Origin: Fomes fomentarius
Taxonomy: Eukaryota; Basidiomycota; Agaricomycetes; Polyporales; Polyporaceae
Length of the DNA stretch: 64,000 nt
Assembly (NCBI GenBank): GCA_022606135.1
Contig: JABYQN010000012.1
Coordinates: 62,001 to 126,000, forward strand
Direction: 5' to 3'
How positions within the stretch are numbered: position 1 is the first letter of the stretch; every line of letters begins with the position of its first letter. Shown here piece by piece: positions 1-12,120 of the stretch. A program made the translations under genes and the position numbers. The notes beneath the pieces were generated by a model that had not been told where the DNA came from, ran no database searches, and saw nothing but the letters and a program-made list of their open reading frames with translations.

Positions 1-605
1 TAGCTCACCGTGTTTGCGACCACCTCACTATACTCAATCGCTTGACCACTCAACATCGCGCTCGCTCCTATCTTCCCCTCTATCATTTTCTCCCGCGCGC
101 GTAATAGACACGCAGTTACCGCATGCTGATGGAACCACGGAAGACTTGGAATATGCCCCCGAGGCCTGATAGCGCTCGGTATCGCAGACATGTATGACAG
201 CTGTGCGCTAAAACAACAGCAGTCGCGGTTCTCGGGTGTCTGATACCTGTATGCGGGTCACCGAGGGCGGTATGCCTGCCAATAGGGGGTATATAGGCAC
301 GGAAGGGCCTTTGAGGCTGCCGTTCTATGGCTGGACACAGGCGCTGCGCACTCCAAATCGAACACCTGCTAGACGTCTCATGTCATGCACCACGTCAGAC
401 GCTGTCAATTCTATGAAGATGAGAAAGAGAAGCACGGCCACACGCCGTATGTGTTGCCTGTGCGAGGCCACCACGCACAAGAGAGCGCGGCCAGTGTTGA
501 GCAGTACTAGTAAGCAGAGAGTACCGGAGCCTCTCGCCGTCTTCGTCTACTCTCTCTCAGCACTGTCCGCATCATCGCTGCCGCTCCCCTCCAACGTCTG
601 ACGTC
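1..605 (+). other. Duplicated 5' flank of DUF6535 copy 1
   Basis: Non-coding stretch leading into the first DUF6535 gene. It matches, with many small differences, the stretch at about 31.2-31.87 kb in front of copy 2 (for example the shared strings tagctcaccgtgtt, acacgcagtt, acagacatgtatgacagctg and gaagggcctttgaggctgcc) and more weakly 41.2-41.85 kb upstream of the FunK1 gene. It ends at the shared tctgacgtcatg context that holds the start codon. I infer that it carries the promoter; no clear TATA box was identified. Confidence 0.6.
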
Positions 606-3148
606 ATGGAGCAATCACAATTCTCACCTAACACATCTCCCCCACGACCTCCAGAGGATCATGGCCGGAAGCCACCAGGGATGGTATGTCGATTTCTCAC
701 TCAGATGTGATGCTTGGTGCTCGATCGGCCTCGCTGTGTTTGGCCTCCATTGTGCAACTGTAGTCTACTCGTCAGACTTCATGCATAGCTAACGAGTTGA
801 TTTTGTAAGAACGCCCCGGCGGAGAAGGAGGAATGGCCTGAACTACTCCCTGAAAGCTGGAAAATCCCGTCTGAAGGGGTATGTGAGGTGCTCTGTTTGT
901 GTTTGTCACAATCACACATCAATCCATGTAGGATCGCTGGGACGAGCGTGAGAACGACTTCACGCCGGAGGAAAAGAAAAAGGCTTGGGACGAGACCGCC
1001 AAGATTGTCAAGGACTACAGTGACGAGCTTGTCAAACGCTGGAAGGAGGAGATCGACACCCTCCTCGTCTATGTGTGTACTCGCTTATCCAACTTCACGT
1101 CGACTATGAATGCTCATATGCATGCATTAAAGGCGGGTCTATTCTCCGCCGTGCTCACAGCTCTCATAGTCGAATCGTACAAGCTCCTCTCGCCCCCTCC
1201 ACCTGACCCTGTTCTCGCCGCACTCCAGCAAATTTCCGTCCAGCTCAGCAGCTTCTCCGTCAATCCTTCCTTCGTCAACTCTACTCAGCCGAGTGTATCC
1301 CAGGTTCTCCCGCCTCCGCCTCCCGCACCTCGCTGGGCCGTATGGCTTAATGCGCTATGGTTCTCGAGTCTCATCTTCAGTCTCTCGGCCGCATCGGTCG
1401 GCATCATGGTCAAGCAATGGCTGAACGAGTACAGCACCGGGCTCATCGGTGATTCGCGACATTTCGCTCGCCTCCGCCAACACCGCTTGCAAAATCTGGA
1501 GAAGTGGCACGTCGCAGAGATTGTCGCAATCCTCCCGATTCTCCTTCAGATTGCGTTGGTGCTGTTCTTTGGAGGCTTACTCGTTCTACTGTGGGGCCTC
1601 AATTCAGACATTGCTGCAGTCGCATCAGCGCTCATTGGTCTTCTATTTGCCTTCACCATTGGTACATTGCTCATTCCTGTCTTTCGAGCCGATTGCTGCT
1701 ATCTATCTCCGCCGGTCTACGTATTCTTCGCCGCCCTACGTCCTGCGAAGGTCGCAGCTTTCCACCTGCATCGGATAATGTGGAGCGAGCTATGTCGTCT
1801 CAGGAATCTAAAGTATTCGGATGATGGCCGCCGTGCATTTTCGGACTGGGTTGAGGAAAACTGGACAGTCAAACCCTGGACGTTCACATGGCGAGGACGC
1901 GAGCTCCACCAAATTTCTCATTCCTCATTTCACCTCGATGTCACAATGGTGACGAAGGCGTATGCTACCACCATGGACCAGTCCTATCTCGACGACTATG
2001 CCACCATTTGCTTCTCCGACTTTGGGGAGCCATCGCAGGTTGTAGACTGCTACCGAGGACTCGTGTCTGACATGGATCGTCATCAGCAGGACAAAGCTGC
2101 CATCCCTCTGACCATACAGAGTGATCTCTGGCTTACAGCGAAAGTGGGGGTTATGCGTGGTCTGCCCGATATGGACCGATTCTGGGAGCATGCCTACGAC
2201 CCCTGGAGAATACCTACTGGTGCAAGCAGCCACTGGTACAACCACCTCTGGGCCAATACCCTGATCAGGGACAACATTTCCGTTGCATACCAGAAGGTCA
2301 CGCCTCTGGGGTGGTACAGAAGTATCCACTACAATCATTGCAGCAACGCAATCAGAAAACGTGGTGAGCCATCCATCCATCTCTACATGGTGCATGTGCT
2401 GGTCTGATGCTCAGTGTGACATCAGCTATACGTGTCGTTGAGCAAGAACTGCGGGAGCATGGCCAGAAAGCAGAGAATGAGTCCCTTGAACGGTGCTCAA
2501 AGGGTCTGTACTTGCTGCTCAACTGGGTGGGCGCAAGTTCCAGCGCGAACAACGCAGAGGAGATCGAAACGGCGAAGGTCATCCGTGCGCTCACGCGCCA
2601 TGGGCTGCTTTGCCACTTCACGTGCTATACCACCGGGGCTGGCAAGACGCTTTCACTCGTCGACAACGATACCCAGTTTATAATCTCAAGGCTACGCACA
2701 CTCTGCGAAGATCGAGATCCAGACTTCATGACTACTGAGCTGGTCGACGCGCTCATGCGTCTTTATGAAGTGCACGAGGAGGAATTCGAACATTATACAC
2801 GGCGTTGGGATCCAAAGGACGAAAAGAGTTGGATCTTAAAGCTTAGCTGTGGGCATGAGGGATCTAGCGCAGTGCGTGTTTTTGTAGATGTTTCATTGAT
2901 CAGTATGCTGATAAGACGATCAGCAAGCACACATCGAGGGTGAAAACCCTAGGCCCGCCGACACCCAGACACCATTTTCCGTGGACAGTGAGCGGGAAGC
3001 TGCTATTATTGCCGAGGATCCAAAGGATTCCTCCCCTCTTCTAGATATTCATATTCATGCACCATCCGAACGTGACCATCGGGCAGAGGAGCCCGGGGAG
3101 CCTGAGTCTCTCATAAATCCTTGCCCAACCTCGTCCTCATCGAACTGA
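606..3148 (+). CDS. DUF6535 domain membrane protein, copy 1 (six exons, 729 aa)
   Basis: Integral membrane protein of the agaricomycete DUF6535 family; molecular function unknown. Exons by GT-AG sites and frame: 606-683, 810-878, 932-1072, 1133-2363, 2426-2871, 2924-3148; total 2190 nt, in frame throughout. The family signature is visible: an acidic/tryptophan helix around W-K-E-E-I-D-T-L-L-V-Y, then AGLFSAVLTALIVESYKLL (about residues 97-115, TM1), a Pro-rich linker, WAVWLNALWFSSLIFSLSAA (about 164-183, TM2) and KQWLNEY, then two more hydrophobic segments at about 222-250 and 256-280. Removing the 60-nt intron at 1073-1132 restores the canonical LLVYAGLFSA junction. The start at 606 is chosen because the same exon opens copies 2 and 3. 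The last exon (2924-3148) is unlike those of the other copies, and its acceptor is the least certain part of the model. Confidence 0.85.
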
Positions 3149-4619
3149 GTGCGCAATCTCAGAATTGACCTCGTACAGCTCGCACATTCTCCACGACCTC
3201 CATGCTCCCTAGCACTCTCGCTTCCTCCCTGTCCCAGTGACACTGCGCTTCATCGAGGGAAGTGCCCACTGAGGGGCACTTGCGTCTTTTCTCTGATCCT
3301 CATCCGCCTCCACATGTGCCCCGTTCTCTCTCGCAACACAACCGTGTACAAGAATCTATAAGCCTTTGTAGCCTTACACCTGCTTCATCACACACCCAGC
3401 CACCCTCAGTCATCCTCGACGCATCCTCGCACATCAAACCCGCTGCAAATACTGGCAGGATGTCGTTTCCTTCACTTCAAGTCCCATCTCCTCCCGCTGT
3501 CGAGCTCTCTGCATTTCGCTTGACCGTGTTGACATGGTCACTCAAATTCGACCTCGTCTACTCCTCCTCGATGTCACTGGACGTCACTAAATGCACACGC
3601 CGACCTGCTCTGCTGTGCACAATCCTCAGAGATCCCACCCGCGCATGAGCGTCCCCAATCCCCTCGCCCCACCACGGCATCCCGTGTTCGTCGCTGCATC
3701 CCATCTCCTTTAGACGTCTCCGTTGGTCCTTGCCTTCATTATGGTTCTGTCTCCATCTCATCACTTTGACTGCCTATATCATGTCTTGTGAGCCCTTTCC
3801 TGCAGATGTGTCGTTCGATTTACGTTCCTATTCCTGAAGTTGATCCGCCATACGCTTTCCTCGCGTTTCGACATCCTCGTTAGCTGCCTATTCATAATGA
3901 CTCGTAGACTGAACACGTTCTTGTCTGGTCCTTCTATATGACTCAGTCTCTTGCACGTTTCGCACTATGTACTACTCTGACTTCTCCCTGTACAACCATA
4001 TCTATATAGGGCTTCTCCGACCTTGAACGACAATGTATTCACCGACGGAGTACATGCCGTCGGATGTCCCAACCCATGCACGGAATATTTTATGATACTT
4101 GGCCCTCGTTGTCTACTTGTCGACCTGAAAATCCGTCTACACGACACTGTTTTGGTTCATGAGGGAGGAAACGGATCTTGCGTCCCGAAGCAGGACATAG
4201 CAGGTACACGAAGGCGCATAAGTATGTCCGCATTGCATTCGGACTCCTTAGACACCGCACTTGTTGACAACATTCGCTCATGGCCGGCGCACGAGCGCAT
4301 AACGAGACAGTCTTCTTAGCGTGTCCTTGCACCAACTCGCACAGAGGGCAGGGAGCGTTGGAAACATGGCAACTTCATGTCTTGCCCGGAACACCTTGAG
4401 CCGACAGCGTGCCACAAGACTAGCTATAACAAGCGATACGTAGAGCAGGGCAAGATTGAGCATACAGAACGCGGGATCAGAAATTCAGGGTGCGGTGAGC
4501 TCCAGATGACTCTAGATATGACTAGAGAAGTCTGGACTGTGTTGCGAAGTGCTGGTCATACCTCACACATTCTATGAAGGTGCGACATTGCGTGCGTGTA
4601 CCCGTACAATATCATAACA
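3149..4619. other. Intergenic, no gene recognised
   Basis: Only short overlapping open frames in several phases, with no recognisable domain, consistent splice pattern or repeat unit. The first part could be the 3' UTR of DUF6535 copy 1. Unlike the 3' flanks of copies 2 and 3, which match each other, this stretch resembles neither. Confidence 0.5.
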
Positions 4620-5400
4620 AGACATGCCTCATGACGAGTAAGAGGATGTCCATATACTAGTAAAGGCTGCGCAGAGATGGCTGTATGCGCTCTGGATGAA
4701 GTTTGTTCTCTTGACGTCGATTGCGTAGGACTGGGAATAGTACAAAGAGTTCATAGCCGCGAGGCCGAATGAAGTGCAACAGGGAGACTGAGGGGTACGA
4801 AGACCTCGCCTGGAACGAATGTGTGCTCGATCAATATTCGCACTGAAGTAGCATGATATCGCCATGTACAGCCCAGGGAAGCTTGGGATTGGAGCAAGGT
4901 GAGAGAGCCTGCATCGCCGTCGGAGATGTCCCACAGTTGGAGTAGGGAAACAGGGAGTGACGACACACCGGCGGCGGTGGGATGGATATGGAGAATTGCC
5001 ACGGATAGGCGGGGGATGCCGAGTAGGGAAGTCGGTGAGCGATGACGGCGGAGCAGTGACCCTGTGAGCAGTAACCGAGATAGAGAGACTCTGGACGAGC
5101 AGCGCCTGTCCCTGCTGCGAAGACAATAGCCACCACGTGTTACGTGCGCTCCCAAGTGACACAGCGATGACGTAGACTTCGAACCTTGTTGTACAAAACC
5201 CTGGACGCCGGTCGGTCCGGCACTACACACCCTCAATTGGAGGTTTGCTGGTCCTATATACGCCATAGAAGTAGCGGAACCGCTGCAGACACCGGAGGGC
5301 GAGAGCCAGCGTATGCACACTGTCTATGACTGTGCCGGGGTGGGATCTAACTAGGATCTAACTGCGTGAGGGTGATATCGGGTCGCTACAGTGAGTTGGT
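4620..5400 (-). pseudogene. Family X remnant (a), decayed
   Basis: Fragment of an unidentified multicopy family (X). Read on the minus strand, 5.33-5.10 kb carries a tract translating to LALALRCLQRFRYFYGVYRT followed by a DNA block (gccggaccgaccggcgtccagg, tacgtcatcgctgtgtcact). Related blocks occur in X at 12.1-12.4, 37.1-37.4, 50.0-50.2 and 52.55-52.75 kb. No frame stays open across the segment. It lies tail to tail with DUF6535 copy 1, the same orientation seen at the other two DUF6535 genes. The original function is not known. Confidence 0.5.
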
Positions 5401-6423
5401 GAGCATTCGCATCAAGACGGGCTCCCTGGAGCATGTCGTACATCTTGTCATGCTTGGCATCCCAACTGCGTGTATGGTCGGGTTAGCGGGGAGATCAGTC
5501 AAGTTGTTACCGTAGATTAGGTACCTTGTGCAATCCGAGCTCTGAGGGAGAGGGGAATGAGACGTGCACCGCGAGGCTTGCGCCCAAACATACGGGCGTA
5601 GCTCGCGGGTGGGTGTCGTTTGAGCGCAAAGAATGCGACTGGGTTCGCTCGCACTCCAGGGCGCTGGTCTGGTCCAAGCAAGCTGGGATGCGCTTCGGTA
5701 TTCGATTCCCGGAAATTGGATGTGGAACTTGAAGAGAGCTAGACGACGCAGGCACTCACGCGCCCACGCGCCCTTCCACATCCGGTCTCCCGCCGTTTGA
5801 GCATATGGTCTGGGGAGTGTTCGCTTCTCCCACTTTGCGGAACAACACTGCACCTTACTGAGGTGAAGGATGAAGAAGGCGAGTGTGAGCGAAAACACTG
5901 CAGCCCATCCTGGTAGAAGGGACGTCAGATCAGACCAATTCGCAAAGAGCGATTTTGTTGCTCACTAGGAAAGACTCTAGAAGGCCGAGGCCCGGGACAT
6001 CGAGAACCAACAAGAGCTGGACGCTTCCTGGGTAGTGAGCACTTGCAAGACTCAAGCGCGAGCGCCGCGATGTCGACTCAGGTAGCCGAGCGCCAGCCTG
6101 TCTCGGGCCAGAGGTGGTAGGAGATGTCTCAGGAATGAGCGTGTACAGTCTCTGCCTGAAGTAGAGGTCGCAGACGTCTACTCGCCTTACATGATGAGAC
6201 GGGGAGAGCGCGAGACCGTAAAGCGCAGCCAGATCCCCGCGAAGTTTCCCTGTATTCACAGAGCGTGTCCACGTCTTCACCAGTGAACCAGTGAACGTTC
6301 GAGGTAGCGGAGGCTTGGAAACAACCAGCGAAGGGTCATGAAGTCACTGAAGACTTGAAGCGCAAATGCGGCGGAGTTTGGGAAATCGTATGCTAGTTTG
6401 ATAGGAGTAGAATCCAACGTACC
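5401..6423. other. Unassigned region
   Basis: Holds only medium open frames. The longest (minus, 5386-5898) begins with a hydrophobic stretch (MFSLTLAFFILHL) and the next (minus, 5930-6280) has no recognisable motif; no splice model links them convincingly. It could be more of family X or an unrelated decayed gene. Confidence 0.4.
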
Positions 6424-7400
6424 ATGAGGTCGATAAGGTTCCCTCTTCCGAGAGACAGAAGACGTCTATTCGATGGCAAGGCGCAGAAGGCTGCGTATAC
6501 GCTGCACAGGGTCAAGATGGAACTTGATGAGGCGGACGAGATGGTGCGTGTATGTTTCCTTCTGGCGGCTTCTTCTGGGTGTTTTGAGTGCATGGTTGCG
6601 GGTGCGCGGAGGAGGTGAGAAAGCGGTGGAGGGCAGGTTTGACTTCTGCGCGGCTGATTGTGGATCTTTGGAGTCGCTCGTCCACGCTGCGTCCACAGCT
6701 CGTCCGACCCTCATCTTCAGTCTGGCGGTCTACGCTCACTCCAGACTGTCCACCTCGACTGTCCACCTCCTTCTCAACTCCAATCTCGCTATCCTTAATC
6801 CACGTACCAGTCCTGGATCAAAGCCACGAGAACAGGCCTCCAGCAATACAAGAAGTTCTCTAAGATATGACGCGCAGGCCTCCCGCGCCGCGCTGCTCGC
6901 CTGTCCTGGCCTGAATGGCACGCCCGCGAGCGACGAGCCGTATGGCGCGACGAACGACAGGAGTCACCGCCGGACGCGGTTGCTGGCGGGGACGGTACTG
7001 TTAGAGGATAGTTACAGCAAGTTGCAGGACAGTCAGCAGATCGCGCTGGAGACAGGAGCGGGGTGCGGATGAGCTTGATAGTGCAGAGGGAGCAGATTCA
7101 GAACATGCGGGATACGGTGTGTGTCCTTGTTGGTTGGAGTTATGTAGTTTGTGGCTGCAACGGGTGGATACCGCCATCGACCGCGCACACTGAAGATGCT
7201 TATGTAGACGGTACGTCTGCCTCCCATGGACTTGCCCTAGCGCATTCATGCGCGTTGACTGAGGTGACCATCTCGCTCAGCCTCGCTCACGGTTACACCC
7301 TTGCCGCTCCCAGGTACCAGTAGCACGTGGTCACCGCGGCGATCATCGTCGTGCTCATCTTTCTCATCCTCGTCATCCTCTACTACAAGTTCATATCGTC
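6424..7400 (+). pseudogene. VTI1-like v-SNARE pseudogene, copy A
   Basis: Remnant of a Qb-SNARE of the VTI1 family (Golgi/endosome/vacuole fusion). Readable pieces in order: KAQKAAYTLHRVKMELDEADEM ahead of a gtgcgt donor (N-terminal helical domain, about 6470-6541), QASRAALLACPGLNGTPASD (about 6872-6931), RTRLLAGTVLLEDSYSKLQDS with QQIALETG (SNARE-motif start), a QREQIQNMRDT piece (about 7084-7116), and a C-terminal anchor HVVTAAIIVVLIFLILVILY at about 7324-7383. The family usually has YQQRVVTAA here; this copy has YQ-stop-HVV with TAG at 7321-7323. Further frame changes separate the pieces. The same stop codon occurs in the second copy at 47.67 kb, so it predates the duplication. Confidence 0.7.
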
Positions 7401-7765
7401 AAGCACGGTTTGGCGCCCTTCGTGGAGTCGCGCCACGTTTGGACTGCCCTCAACGCGAAACCCGCCAGTTCCAAGCTGTCATCGTCGAGCAAGTTGTCGA
7501 CGGCATACAGCCTCGACTAGAAATCTGGACGAGGAGGCCAACCCACCCCGCGCCACCCCATTTGGAAGTGTGCGCCGGAACTCGACCACGCACAGTCCGT
7601 GCTTCGCGAGCCAAGGCGAGATGGGGACTGGAGTCCCGCTCTCTCCCGTTCCCTTCACTCCACGTCCCCCGCCGGCTCATCTCCTCCTCCAACCAGTGCA
7701 CGACTCCATCTCCCTGACTAGCTTGCACGGAAAGCGCAAGGAGTCACGTCGAATATTGCACACAT
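7401..7765. other. Spacer between VTI1-like and Mpv17-like pseudogenes
   Basis: No recognisable domain. The same spacer is present, inverted, at about 47.14-47.57 kb between the second copies (shared strings include ccacgtcccccgccggctc and actccatctccctgactagc), which shows that the two pseudogenes were duplicated as one block. The open frames here are in different phases and look like chance. Confidence 0.5.
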
Positions 7766-9055
7766 CTAAGTGTGTGGTATTTCAACAGAGCATTCGTGCT
7801 GTTCGGGCCGGGCGACGCAACAGGTGTTCGAGATGAAGGGCGTGAAGCACAACGTACGTCCTCCCTTCCCGCTCATCAATACTTCCGAGTCTTTGTATGG
7901 GTCCTGGCCGTTTGCATTTTCAGTTTTGTCAGATGGCACGGTTGTCATTTCTATGGCGGTGCGTTTACCTGATGCCCTCCAACATCCGATTGCCCGCTCA
8001 ATCCCCCTCCCCCCGATCCCCCAATGCGACTCTCAATCTATCATTCTCCGTATGCATGCTCACGCTCACGCTTGCTTCCTGCATGGGCGATATTTGGCCC
8101 TGTCCTGACAAATGGCTACAACTCTTGAACCGACTGCCAGTTCTCCTCCCCAACCAAGGCAGTCGCCTATAAGGTCTACCTGGATCAGTTCGTCTTCACC
8201 CTATGTCCGTTCCCTTTCTTTGTCGATCTCGCCGGCACATGGCTCTCCGTGCAATACCCCGCTGTCTAGCAAGACCTGGGCAGATCTCCGAGGTGTCGCG
8301 CATGCGACGTGGATTGAATGCAGTTACCTGATGTCGACGGACGGGTCAGGGCATGGGTGGACACAGCGCGAATATGGGCAGCGAGACTCTTGCAAAGATT
8401 GTGCCACGGCCACGCATTTCCTCACTGTCAAAGCCAGACGCCGCAAGCGGTCAGCTACGTTGCTTGGTAGGCGGCAAGATTACGTTTCTTCTCCTCGCTT
8501 GGTCCACTCTATGCCATCCTGCCACTCGATGCTCACCCAATCTCCTCTCTGGGTGTGTATATGCAGGTGTCGTCGCCATGTTCTTCGGCAGTCTTACGCT
8601 GCTCAAAGGCAAGGGAGTCAACGACGCCAAGGAGCGTATACAGGAGGTCAGTTCTCATTCTCTCACCTAGAGATCGCACGCTGATGTGCCACCTCTAGGC
8701 ATATGTCCCGACAATCATCCGTAACTGGTACGTACACTAATCCTCATCCTGGGCGTGTCACATCGGCTGAGTACTTTTCTTCGCGCGCACAGGGGCGTGT
8801 TCATCCCGACCCAAATCGTGAACTTCGCGCTCGTGCCGCATCATCTGCATTTCGTCACCATCGGTGTCATCTCGCTCTTCTGGAGTGCGTCCCTCCATTG
8901 TCACATCCTCTCCGTCTTCCGGCGTACTGATGAGATCGCTGCGTTGCTTGACAGATGCATCCCTGAGCTCTGTGAATGCGAAGAAGCAGGTCGAGATCGC
9001 CGCAGAGCACGAGCACGCACACACCCTCGAGGACTCGGAGAAGAAGGACGGGTAA
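7766..9055 (+). pseudogene. Mpv17/PMP22 (Sym1-like) family pseudogene, copy A
   Basis: Remnant of a four-helix Mpv17/PMP22 membrane protein (peroxisome or mitochondrial inner membrane in this family). The 3' half is clear and keeps its splice sites. MFFGSLTLLKGKGVNDAKER (8579-8638) is followed by an exon reading AYVPTIIRNW, then VFIPTQIVNFALVPHHLHFV and TIGVISLFW. A further intron from about 8883 to 8960 joins to NASLSSVNAKKQVEIAAEHE and ends KKDG at 9055. The F-x-L-V-P and SLFWN-x-x-LS pattern is the family signature. The 5' half is broken: after the APGD-equivalent (GPGD, about 7808) eight nucleotides are missing relative to copy B, shifting the frame, and near 8190 a base appears lost in the VYLDQFVFTP region. 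It converges on the F-box/WD40 gene. Confidence 0.75.
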
Positions 9056-9242
9056 GATACATATATCAGTACATCGGGACCTTGCTACGGCATGTTGCAG
9101 CCCACCGTTGCTCATATATACATTGAGTCTGTAGATTGCTACTACGTCCGACACATATAGACCATAGACGAATCAGCGAAATATCCTAGAGAGTGTTACG
9201 GGGGCAATGCAGCAGGACTGAGACCGTATGTCCACATATGCG

Positions 9243-11712
9243 CTAATGAGCTACAGTAGTAGTTGCCTCTGCAAGAACGTCCAAGTGTCCGATATCGCGA
9301 ATGTAGACTGTCCCCTCCTCATCTCCGTAGACCAACATCTGGCTGTCTTGAGTGAACAAACCGATAATCGGGCAGGTGATGAGATTGAAGGTGGACAAAT
9401 GCATGCCATCGCTCGCCCTCCTCAGATGGAGTGTACAATCCCATGAGATGCTCGTGGCGAACAAATGACCGCAAGGAGAAAACCACATCCGGCACACCCA
9501 CTCGCCGTTGGCGTGCGGTGTGATTCCACCTTGCGCGACGGGTGCATTTGAGTATACCCTGTCAACGATAGCAGAGTGCCACATCTTGCCCCTGTAGCCG
9601 ATGAAGGATTTCTGAGTCGCCAGGTCGGATACAGCAATCAATGGATCTTCCTCGATCGACAACCCGGGCGTGGGGAGTCCAAGCGGCATATGACGGGGCG
9701 GTGAGGGTGTACCAAAGTCCATGTCCCACATTGTGATGCTGGTACCATCAGCGTCCAGAATGGCGAGCAGGCTCCCATCGGAGGAGATCAAGTGCTCTAG
9801 AAATTCTTCGCGCACGGTCTCCATGGGCTGGTGACGATCTACCAATCGCACAAGGCCGCGATCGGTGAGAGAGTACGTCGCATCCGGAGGGACGACAGAT
9901 GGAGGAGTTGTCAAGCCGGATCCAGTGCGTTCTTTCGATGGCACGGTATACCAACAGAAGAGTCGCTTTGTCTCGGTAGTGATAGCAGACACAACGAGAG
10001 TTCCATCCTGCAACCACGCCATGCATGAAGTTTCGGATGTCTTCCCGGAGTCGAAACCTCCAAGGATTCCGAGCAGTGTGCTGGTGGGCACGCTCCAGAT
10101 ACAGATCTCTCCAATGTCCGCGAGAGAGGCAATATACCTGCTATCCGGCGAAAACTGGAGCTTGTAGGTATCCTGGTCGGTATACCAGTCGACAGCGACT
10201 TCAATGTGGGCCGGGCCTCCGTGCCCTCGCTCTACCCTCCAGAGTATGAGGGTTTTATTGTCTGATGCGCTCGTGATCCATCGACCATCGGGCGATGCAG
10301 CTAGAGCATCCACCGTGCCATCATGGCCGTAACTGTCCGGCTCTGCAAGGTCGTCCAGGTCTGAAGTGCATAGCGGGCTCAATCAGCATCAGGACGCAAT
10401 TCAATTGAAGACCTCTCACCTCCCTGACACTGGACTTTGAACGGGCATTGTTTGTGTAGAGTGGAGAATATACACTGCAGTGTCCGAGTCCACAATTCTG
10501 TCCGTTCTCGCCCGTTGCACCTTGGCATGAAGAGTACACGACTTGGATTAAGTCTAACAGCTGATTCCTCGAATTGTTGACATGCTTCTGCTGTCTCGTC
10601 TTTCCGGATGTCCGCAAAGACTGTGAGGTAACGCGTCTTATACTTTAATTCGATGGTCAGCACGTCTAGACGGGCAAGGGAGTTGAGGACATTGGTCGCT
10701 AGTTCGATCATAGGAGTAAACAAGTGCATGTCTACTGGCAGGAACAATCTCAACGACCGCAGTCTCTCCAATCTGGAAATGAGAGACAGGATCGGATCTA
10801 CACAGACGAGAATGTTAGCTGAGGCCTTGGAGCGATATAGGTGGGATGGCAGAAGGTGATAGATAGTACACGAACCATTCGTGGCCACGACGTCGAATGT
10901 GAGGGTCTCAATTGTGGATTGTAGCATCTTCAACAGAAGATCTGCGCCTCGTGTCACAACGTTGATGAGCTAAGAAATGTCGTGAGTCTGAGGATAATCA
11001 TCATACACAAGGAGGTCGGATTACACATGGTCAAAGACTCAACGTGCAAATTGGGAGCGAGTAGATTGATGCACGTGTCCACCTCTTCAGGGTCTTGCCG
11101 CATTTTGAAACCAACATCCTCACAACGCAGCTTCCGCAGGGCTGGCATAGATGAGACCAGCCTGGTGCAGTCGACAGGAGTGACAAAAGTCATTTTGATC
11201 AGGTGGAGTTCCCGCACGGTAGTAGCAAGTCTTCGTATGGTCGCAAGTGCCGTGCGGTGGTACGCCGGGGCCGAGGTATAGGTATAATTCCGGTCAATCA
11301 CTGGACCACTCGATGTGATTCTGCCACTGAACTTCCAACAAACCAAGTTCGGAAGTGAGGTCAAGAGTGGGACCGGCACCATCTGGAATAGAAACGCCGG
11401 CTCGTGATCATTCTTGTCATCAAACAGCTTGGCGCGGAACGTGAGGGAGCGCACAAGTGGAAGTAGATGGGGAGATTGAGACAGTGATGTGCAGAGTGAA
11501 AAGAGCTCATCCTTCGTCGTGACGCGGATGGCAGCGAAGAGGTGATAGCGAGTTCGGGGAAGCCAGCGACGGGATGTCAAGGCGCATCTCCGAAGGGCAC
11601 GGATGTCGTATTGAAGTTTGTCAATGATGCGTTCCTCAACTTCTACAGGGAGGGTAGCCACTGCAGCAGGGAGAGGGGATGTTGTGGTGGATGTGAGAGA
11701 CGATGTCGACAT
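9243..11712 (-). CDS. F-box protein with C-terminal WD40-like repeats
   Basis: Probable substrate adaptor of an SCF ubiquitin ligase: the N-terminal F-box would bind Skp1 and the C-terminal propeller a target (inference from architecture). Start at 11712 (MSTSSLTS). The F-box is at about residues 21-58 (LPVEVEERIIDKL ... SRRWLPRTRYHLF), followed by a leucine-rich middle. A 59-nt intron at 10361-10419 (GTGAGA...CTTCAG) joins QCQG to DLDDLAEPDSYGHDG exactly in frame. The tail then has about six WD40-like units, such as AASPDGRWITSASDNKTLIL, FSPDSRYIASLADIGEICIW and DSQMLVYGDEEGTVYIRDI. An intron at 10798-10875 (78 nt) is well supported. The upstream junction near 10970-11043 is uncertain because it needs a GTTGAG donor. 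The stop is at 9243. If the fusion were wrong there would be two genes with no ATG for the second. Confidence 0.75.
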
Positions 11713-12120
11713 GAAGAAAGCTGAAGGGCCGTGTAGGTAGGGGCAGGTACAGATAGTGATCAAGCGCCATGCGTGGGTGTACTTGCCATGTGACACGACT
11801 TCCTTTGCACCGTGTGATACACTATTACATTGATAGCAGAAGATTGACTTTGGCATGGCAGATGCGCGGATGTAGAGACTGGGCGAGAAGTTGACTGCGG
11901 CAATAAGAATATTGAGAAACCAATGATAGTATGCAAATTATCGTTCTTGTGGCATCCGAGAGCTACTAGTATCATTGTATGTCCGCGTCGGAGCACCCAA
12001 TGGCGCAGGCTCAGGCTGAAATAAGAATGCGTCGCCAGAGTCGAGGAAATATGAGTACATTCCGACGGTGGTCGTAGTACAACGCCAAACGGACGCAAAT
12101 CCGCTGCGTTTACATAATAT
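11713..12120. other. 5' flank of the F-box/WD40 gene
   Basis: Contains an in-frame upstream extension of the F-box frame to 11856 that lacks domain features and is probably 5' UTR. Nothing else is recognised before the X-family fragment begins. Confidence 0.4.

Noticed and set aside
2407..2943. A separate small gene after each DUF6535 frame (also 33663-34322 and 61545-62156).
   Set aside because: The 62-nt intron before it is conserved in all three copies and restores the frame, so this is exon 5 of the same gene.
5386..5898. A 170-residue membrane protein on the minus strand.
   Set aside because: Only the first dozen residues are hydrophobic, no family pattern was seen, and the region is next to decayed repeats.
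9243..10382. An independent WD40 protein gene.
   Set aside because: The frame has no suitable ATG and is joined in phase to the upstream F-box exon by a well-formed intron.
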